Below are positions 58,013 to 64,000 of a stretch of 64,000 bases of DNA, in pieces (within the stretch, counting starts at the first letter, position 1; the number at the start of each line of letters is the position of its first letter). The stretch is taken from contig NC_135054.1 of the NCBI RefSeq assembly GCF_051014685.1, forward strand, positions 8,374,001 to 8,438,000, given 5' to 3'. Under the pieces are notes generated by a model. It saw nothing but the letters and a program-made list of their open reading frames with translations, searched no databases and was not told the DNA's origin. The position numbers were made by a program, and so were the translations under genes. The stretch comes from Ptiloglossa arizonensis. Its lineage: Eukaryota; Arthropoda; Insecta; Hymenoptera; Colletidae.

Positions 58013-61000
58013 GGGAAAATCCGCGAAAAAATACGAAAGTCGCGGAAAAGGAATCCATTAACCACTTTAGGTATCCTCGGAAAATTCCCCCGAGCGAACG
58101 TCGTGGAAATCTCGGGGAAATGGCAGCTCGACTCGCGTAACGATTAAGAGATTGAAAACTCGACGAAACTTCAAATTACATTGTGTTTTATGAAAAAATA
58201 TTTTCAACGCAAACTTACACATCCTTCTCAATTTATACAAAGAGGTATTATGTAAGAAATTTTCGTAACATTTTTTCACCAATTTACGTAATACCGCTCG
58301 CTCAGAGAGCACTATCGAATAACACGTTTGGTATTTCCACGTGTAAATTTATAATCTTTTCTCGCGATAAAATGAACGATTTACTTTCAAACTCGTAGCG
58401 TACTATTTTTAAAACACTTCAAAAATTCCAATAAACATACGATACATTTGTGAAGATGTACTTTCATTTTGTATCGTTTTCTCTCGTAAAATAACAAACA
58501 ATTACTTCTGTTTAGAGACGAATGTACGTCACCTCCGTAGCTATGCGACATCCGTTGCATCGACTATTGAGATCAGTAACGAATATACAAAATACACAAT
58601 ACTTCCGCAAGATTTAGTTGTACGTTCCTGATCCGATAAGTAAGTCTCGAATCAAGGAAATCCTCCATCGAAGTTTCTTGTTTATGATTATCGTGTTCCC
58701 CGTAAATTTGATCAGCGAAAATACGTTCGACAATGTCCCGTTAAAATGACATAGAAAATCTCTTCGCGTATTTTCATCCGTGCTAAAACGGATTCCAATT
58801 TCTGAACCGTGCGAAACGGGGCTAAGGAGTGTTCCGAGGGATCTAAGAAATCAAATGTCGAACACGGAATGCACGAATAAAAAAAAAAAAAAAAGAAGAG
58901 AGAGAACCGTGTTACGAGCTCCTCGATTCAGGCCAATCTATTTCCTCGAGGTATAACGAACGTGAACCGAGAACTTGTTCGTCCGAATACGGAATCATTT
59001 GTCGCGATTCTCCATGCGACCCGGAGCTCTTCGATTTGCTTGTTCGAGTTTCCATGTAACTACGCAGAAAGTATATCATCGTTCGGGCGACCGTGTGGCC
59101 GTCGTTCCAGACAATTCGTCGGAACAGTTCGGACGAGTAAAAGCGCGGACACGAAGAAAAGAAAGGAAGAGAAGGAAGTAAAAAACATGAAAAGAACATT
59201 CCTGCCCGAGATTCTGCTGATCGGTGTAGCTTGCGAGTAGAGTACCGAGGATTTTCTAAGGGACCGGGAGTAATGGTCTGTAATACCGTTCGGCTGTCTA
59301 TACATTACCGACTACGAAATTGGAATCATCCATTTCTCTTTTGTGTCGAAAGAAATGTCGGTTTTACCGGCGCCGACTCGGCTAGAAACGCACTGGTAAC
59401 GTATGCGTTGCGATATCACGCTCCGGAGACACAAAGATCGCGCGCATAAACCCTCCGTTTCATTTTATCGAGAGAAGATAAATTCTTGAAAACAGTTGGC
59501 CAACAATCATCGAGCGTAATTACTTTGTTCCGTTCGGTGGTGTTCGAGCTGGAAATATTCGAAACGTGTTCATATTTTGATGAAAATAAATTGCGCGCGA
59601 TTCTCTGTCGGTAATTGAGAAGCACTATTGGTATATGGTTAAATATATGGAAAGAAGAATCGGTGTCTGATAGAAAATTTAGTTCGTTTTGGGGTGTGAG
59701 TGAATGTAAGAGGTTACTATGTGTTAGATACTGAGACTTAGGAATGTGCAGTTTAATTTTAGGTTAACATTAATTAGTATTACTTGTAGAAGATTCGTGA
59801 ATGTCTCTTAATGTAATGTTAATAATAAAGATCGATCGGTATGTTTTCGGATCGTTTTATTTTCTTATTTATAGATTACCTTAGAGTTTGAATCTTTAGT
59901 GCTTGATTGATCGAAATTCAGTATTTTTCATGATTTCCATCCTTTGGGTATTAACAGCCTTGTAAAAATAACACCGTCGCAAACTCGAATTTAGCTTACC
60001 ATCGCAATTGGAAAGTTTTCTATATGTCTGCAATTAAATTCGTTACGTGTAACGAATTATTAGATTGGCTATTCCTCTGTTCTTCTCCTCTGTAAATCGC
60101 TAAACCCTTCAAGAATTTTCCAAAAATTCACTGGAACATGCGTGTCGTATTAATATTCGCAGCAATGTTCCAGTAACTTTGAAATAACCAATTTCGACAA
60201 TTATATTTCGCAATATAATTGATACAGTCCGGTATTCCGAGGTGTACACAGTATCCTTTCAAAAACCGTTTTCATTATATATCAACCATTGTGTTAAAGC
60301 TACCTTATCCCTGGTAAAAAATCATTCGTGAATGGACTGCGAATTATACGGATTTACGGTACACGGTAATATGAAACGTGTCTGTAAAAGACGTATAGAA
60401 TTTCACAAATCGATATAACAATATTAAAATCACATTCTTCTTAAAATCATACATTCTGGATACCATATATTCGCATACGCTATAAATTCATAAAATCCAC
60501 TGTCTACTACCAACCACAGATTCCCGACCGATGAAGAAATAAGAGGCACTGTTTCCAGTTTTGTTCTCTTCCTCTATAAAATACGTAAATATTTTATTTT
60601 AAATTAAACGCTAATTTCGACTTTCGAAATTACTAATGTTTACGGTTCTACGAGTCTCCGCGATCGAGACATCGTTCACATTATGCAACGTTCAATAACA
60701 AAAAAAAAAGAAAAAACGAACAAGATTACTCGATTTGTAGGGGTGGTCGGACTCGTTCGAACGAATCAGCAAGTTACGGTAACAATGAGGCGTTTGAAAG
60801 TTACGCGAGTTAATTCCCCGCCCACGGTTTCGACCGCAACCTCAAATTTCCGATCCCAGTGTATTTCCACAGTCGAACTCGGCTCGACTGCTTCATAAAA
60901 ATTCTACAGCCACTTCGGAAATAAGAAGTTCAACCGGGCGCCGGTAATATTTTCATACCGGGCTCGGGACACTTCGTGAAAGTTCCACAGCACCGGGTCC

Positions 61001-63676
61001 CCGATAAAGGGAAAATAACGCGACGGGCTTTCGGTGAAAGTTGGGGAGAAAAAAGTAAAAGTACAAATCGAAGAGGGCGGTCGGACTGGTTCCATTCTCG
61101 ATCGGAAAAGAACTACCTAACCGTCGCGTTGGTTGTGGCACGGGGACACGTGGCGTAGGCAGGGATCATCCTAATAAAACCTCGCTACAGAACCTGAGGG
61201 CCGAACGAGGGAGGGAGTTTCGCGAAGAAAAAGAGGAGTATCATTTTTACGAGGAACGGATGGTGTCCATGCGACTTCGAGACGAAAAAGTATTCGCCGT
61301 CGAGGGTAATCGATGGGAGCGCGATGGTGCTCGTATTATGCTCGTAAAACGCGCTTGAAACACGAAGTCGTTGCTGATCGCGGCGAGAACGCGCCGTAAA
61401 CTTACTCGAAGCGTCTTCGAGGAGGCCTGCAGAGCCCTACGAAACGCACCATGGCTGATAAGAGTTCACGGTGATCCGTAGGGAAGCTGGCTACGTGGTT
61501 CGGATGCACTTCCAGGATCATAATAGATGTTCCAGAAGGATTTTCTCTTTACGATTCCCGGAATTCTAATGTTTCGGTTCCACCGCGGTTTATGGGGCTA
61601 CGAGCCTCCCGTTGATAGGATAGGGGACTGATAACTGAGAGTAAAGATACAGAGGGTAACAGAGATTGAGGGAGACTCGGTTGTTCACCTATTGCAAGAA
61701 ACGTTATTCAACGGGTGATACTAGTAAGATTGTAGAGATTTTTTTTTAGATAGATTAGAAGCGTAAAGTGCAAATTAAGAATACTACCAAAAGCTGATCC
61801 GATCTCGAGGATTCGACACAGCCGGAAAAAATGAAAAAGAAGAAAGACGAGGGAAAGAGAAGAGACAAATCGCCTGTTCAAAATTCATTTTCTTCGTTGG
61901 ATAAAAATTGATTTTAATAAATACGAAGGATGGATAATAATTGGAAAGAAATATTTGAGACCGAGAATCAAAGTTCTCGGATAGGACTAGGCGGTTTACA
62001 TGTGCTGATATTTATCGCGCGGCAAAAAATGATTCATTCGTTATCAATTTACAGCTGAAAGATACAAAGGTATGATCAATTTACTCGATTTAAAACTAAT
62101 TATCTAATAAAAGAAGAACCGCGTTTTGTTTCAAAACATTACCAAGTTACGAATGTTTAGACTGCCTTGTTAGTCAATATATGAAAAAAAAAGAACCACT
62201 GATTGCTGTTACTGTGAAAATTATTACCGATCAAATTTAATCAGTTTTTCAAACCTCTTGATTCGTAAAAATTATCGTAAATACAATGGATAATTACTCA
62301 CCGTTATGATTTCATTCGTATTTTCAATATTTGTCATTAATGTTTTTTAATTATTATTCATTTACGGTGATTAATTTTAAACAGGCAGTTTGCCATTATT
62401 GTCTTCCTTTCACCTTTGTTAATCCCTCAAGGCCAGACCAGAATTTGATAACATATTTAATTTGTATTTTCCTGACCTTTCTGACATATACTTTTCATTT
62501 GTATACAAAATCTATACGATTTTATTGTTGGTCGAAGAGACCAATCCTCATTAGAGACTCTGAAACCCGTTTAGATAGTCAATATATGGTATGTATTAAC
62601 CCTTTCAATACGAACTTGAACCCTTTGAATGCGTCGCTGGTGCACAGGGTATTAAGACATGAACGTACGCTTCGAAACAAAATCGGTAACCGTGGAGATA
62701 ACAAGTTATGCTATATACTCGACTAGAGTCGCGAATCAATGTGAAATTTTAACAAACGACTATAGTTACCGGTATCATACACGGAGTGTGCGATGATGAG
62801 CAAGTATAGCCATTGTTATCATCAAAAGGATGAAGAAGAAACCTCGTTTTTGCGTAATAAGTAATATTTTCGGTACAAAGAGCAATATTTATTACGTTTC
62901 GTCCGGAATCTTTTACATATACCAAAGGACTGCCTTATGTCGATCCTCGCTCTCTCCGAGTCCTTATCACCTTTTTTACAAGAAACGGTCCCTCCTAAGT
63001 CGGTGACCCTCCATTTACAATATTGTATTTTCGTACTAAATTTTCCGACAACGGAACCTTGAGATCTCGACTTGGATCATAACCTTGACCACTCTGAAAA
63101 GTACTGGCAGCTAGAATGGGCAAGGTTATCGTCGTTGGCTGTACAAATTCGAAACAAAGATGGACTCTAAAGCCAATAAGATACTTTCCTCCCGCAATGG
63201 ACGAAATGGCAATTTACGTTAATAGCTTCAATACTGTTATTTAATTAAATTCCAAGAACCTTCAAAATAAAACAGTGAGAAAACTTGCAGTCGAAGTGGC
63301 CAGCAGGTAAAACTGATCGTAATTGATGAAAACTCGGGATTTTCAGGATTCAGACATTTTTCCTCGAAGAAAAATGCAAATCTTTCATCGGTGCACCCTT
63401 TGGTGACCAAAATACTGCATAAAGTGTAAAGAACTCGACCTGGATTTAACCTGACCAGCAATCACTGTATCAAGTACAGTTGTCAATCTTGCAACATTCC
63501 AACCTCGGTTACTTCAACGTTTAAATTAAAGTTACTCATATTTTAATTCGATCGATGAATTTTCAGCATTTACTCGAGATCGATTTCCCTCGACGTGAAG
63601 TGGAACGATATCAGAGTGCATTCTTGCTCAGTTGTTCCGGAGGAACGATTATTTCTGCAACGCACCGAGCACCACT
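58013..63676. other. Long spacer, patchy CpG content
   Basis: CpG-rich patches at about 58900-59450 and 60650-61600; an A-run lies near 58879. Frames are at most 95 codons except one of 131 codons at 62331-62726 (+), which lacks a recognisable domain. Two AACCCTTT.AATRCG blocks lie at 62598 and 62623, the first preceded by TTAA, faintly like a piggyBac-type terminus, without partner. Confidence 0.45.
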
Positions 63677-64000
63677 ATGAAATCGCAATGCGACGAAAAA
63701 CCACTCGTCCAGGTAGCCTTCGAAACAAACTCCTCGAGTTTGCCACGTGCTCCTCGTAAATTCGTCCGGCGATCACTTTCACCCTGTCTAACGAGGGAGC
63801 CCTCGTCGCGAGGGAGTCGTTTTCACGGATGTTCGAGTACAGCCTCATTAAGTTACGCGGTCGATCGCGCGCCAGGAAAGAAAGGACCTAAACAGATTAC
63901 CCGATTCAGCGAAAAATTCAAGGCTCGTTCGGGGTGCCCGAGGCGCGAGCCCGTCCCCGGCCATTATACTTTTCTGATCCTCGAAATCTCGACCGAACCG
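63677..64000 (+). CDS. Frame open through the right edge, possible 5' coding exon (weak)
   Basis: From ATG 63677 (A at -3, favourable context) the frame is open for 108 codons to the last base of the window, beginning MKSQCDEKPLVQVAFETNSS. The peptide is Arg/Ser/Pro-rich with no recognised domain. The stretch 63560-64000 is CpG-rich, as many insect promoters and 5' exons are, so a gene could begin here. It could equally be composition-driven chance. An internal CAG-GTAGCC could be mistaken for a donor but is weak. Confidence 0.18.
   Translation, partial: MKSQCDEKPLVQVAFETNSSSLPRAPRKFVRRSLSPCLTREPSSRGSRFHGCSSTASLSYAVDRAPGKKGPKQITRFSEKFKARSGCPRREPVPGHYTFLILEISTEP

Noticed and set aside
62597..62640. 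piggyBac-like terminus (TTAA then CCCTTT)
   Set aside because: No partner terminus and the repeated block is short.
63000..63480. Possible LTR-retrotransposon integrase tail on the minus strand (EGPFLV-like)
   Set aside because: The similarity is a few residues with stops around it; no LTRs, zinc-binding or catalytic motifs found.
1..64000. tRNA, rRNA or spliceosomal RNA genes
   Set aside because: I looked for GGTTCRA-type T-loops with matching arms and for conserved rRNA blocks and saw none; a covariance-model scan would be decisive.

Overview
The window looks like gene-poor nuclear DNA of an insect, most likely a hymenopteran and perhaps a bee. The reasons are an AT-rich background broken by CpG-rich patches, no visible CpG depletion, many microsatellites, and decayed Tc1/mariner-type and Jockey-like elements, including two short mariner-type MITEs of a style I associate with bees and ants. 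The order is an inference; no conserved host gene is present to anchor it.

I found no convincing host protein-coding gene, rRNA or tRNA. The longest open frames are either microsatellite read-through (YLSI repeats at 18.6 and 35.1 kb), or lie in CpG-rich patches where stops are rare, or lack an early ATG. A few are listed at low confidence: 31499-31768, 42289-42915, 47250-47792, a possible 5' exon at 35576-35806, and a frame open through the right edge at 63677-64000.

What can be supported is repetitive. Transposon remains: a Tc1-like transposase relic (3972-4451), a second Tc1-like relic of another family (36850-37345), a DDE-transposase C-terminal scrap (52490-52665), a LINE RNase H relic on the minus strand (46845-47222), two copies of one mariner-type MITE (14042-14182 and 19571-19714), a pogo-like non-autonomous element with TA duplications (26544-26932) and a long fold-back element (27444-28080). 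Tandem arrays: twelve indel-free 59-bp units (12302-13009), about 22 units of 34 bp with a 207-bp higher-order repeat (38591-39352), three decayed ~250-bp units (8092-8840), and short duplications at 1.5, 13.9/14.3, 16.3, 43.4, 45.0 and 51.1 kb.

Layout: 0-8 kb is spacer with one Tc1 relic; 8-20 kb is rich in tandem repeats and holds both MITEs; 20-26.5 kb is AT-rich spacer; 26.5-28.1 kb holds two terminal-inverted-repeat elements; 28-35 kb is spacer; 35-39.4 kb holds a large microsatellite, a CpG-rich patch with a possible exon, a Tc1 relic and the 34-bp array; 39-52.7 kb is mixed spacer with local duplications, the LINE scrap and a perfect 36-bp hairpin; 52.7-64 kb is spacer that becomes CpG-rich toward the right edge, where a gene could begin. 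I see no cooperating gene set. The window is best read as an intergenic or long-intron interval shaped by transposon decay and tandem duplication.
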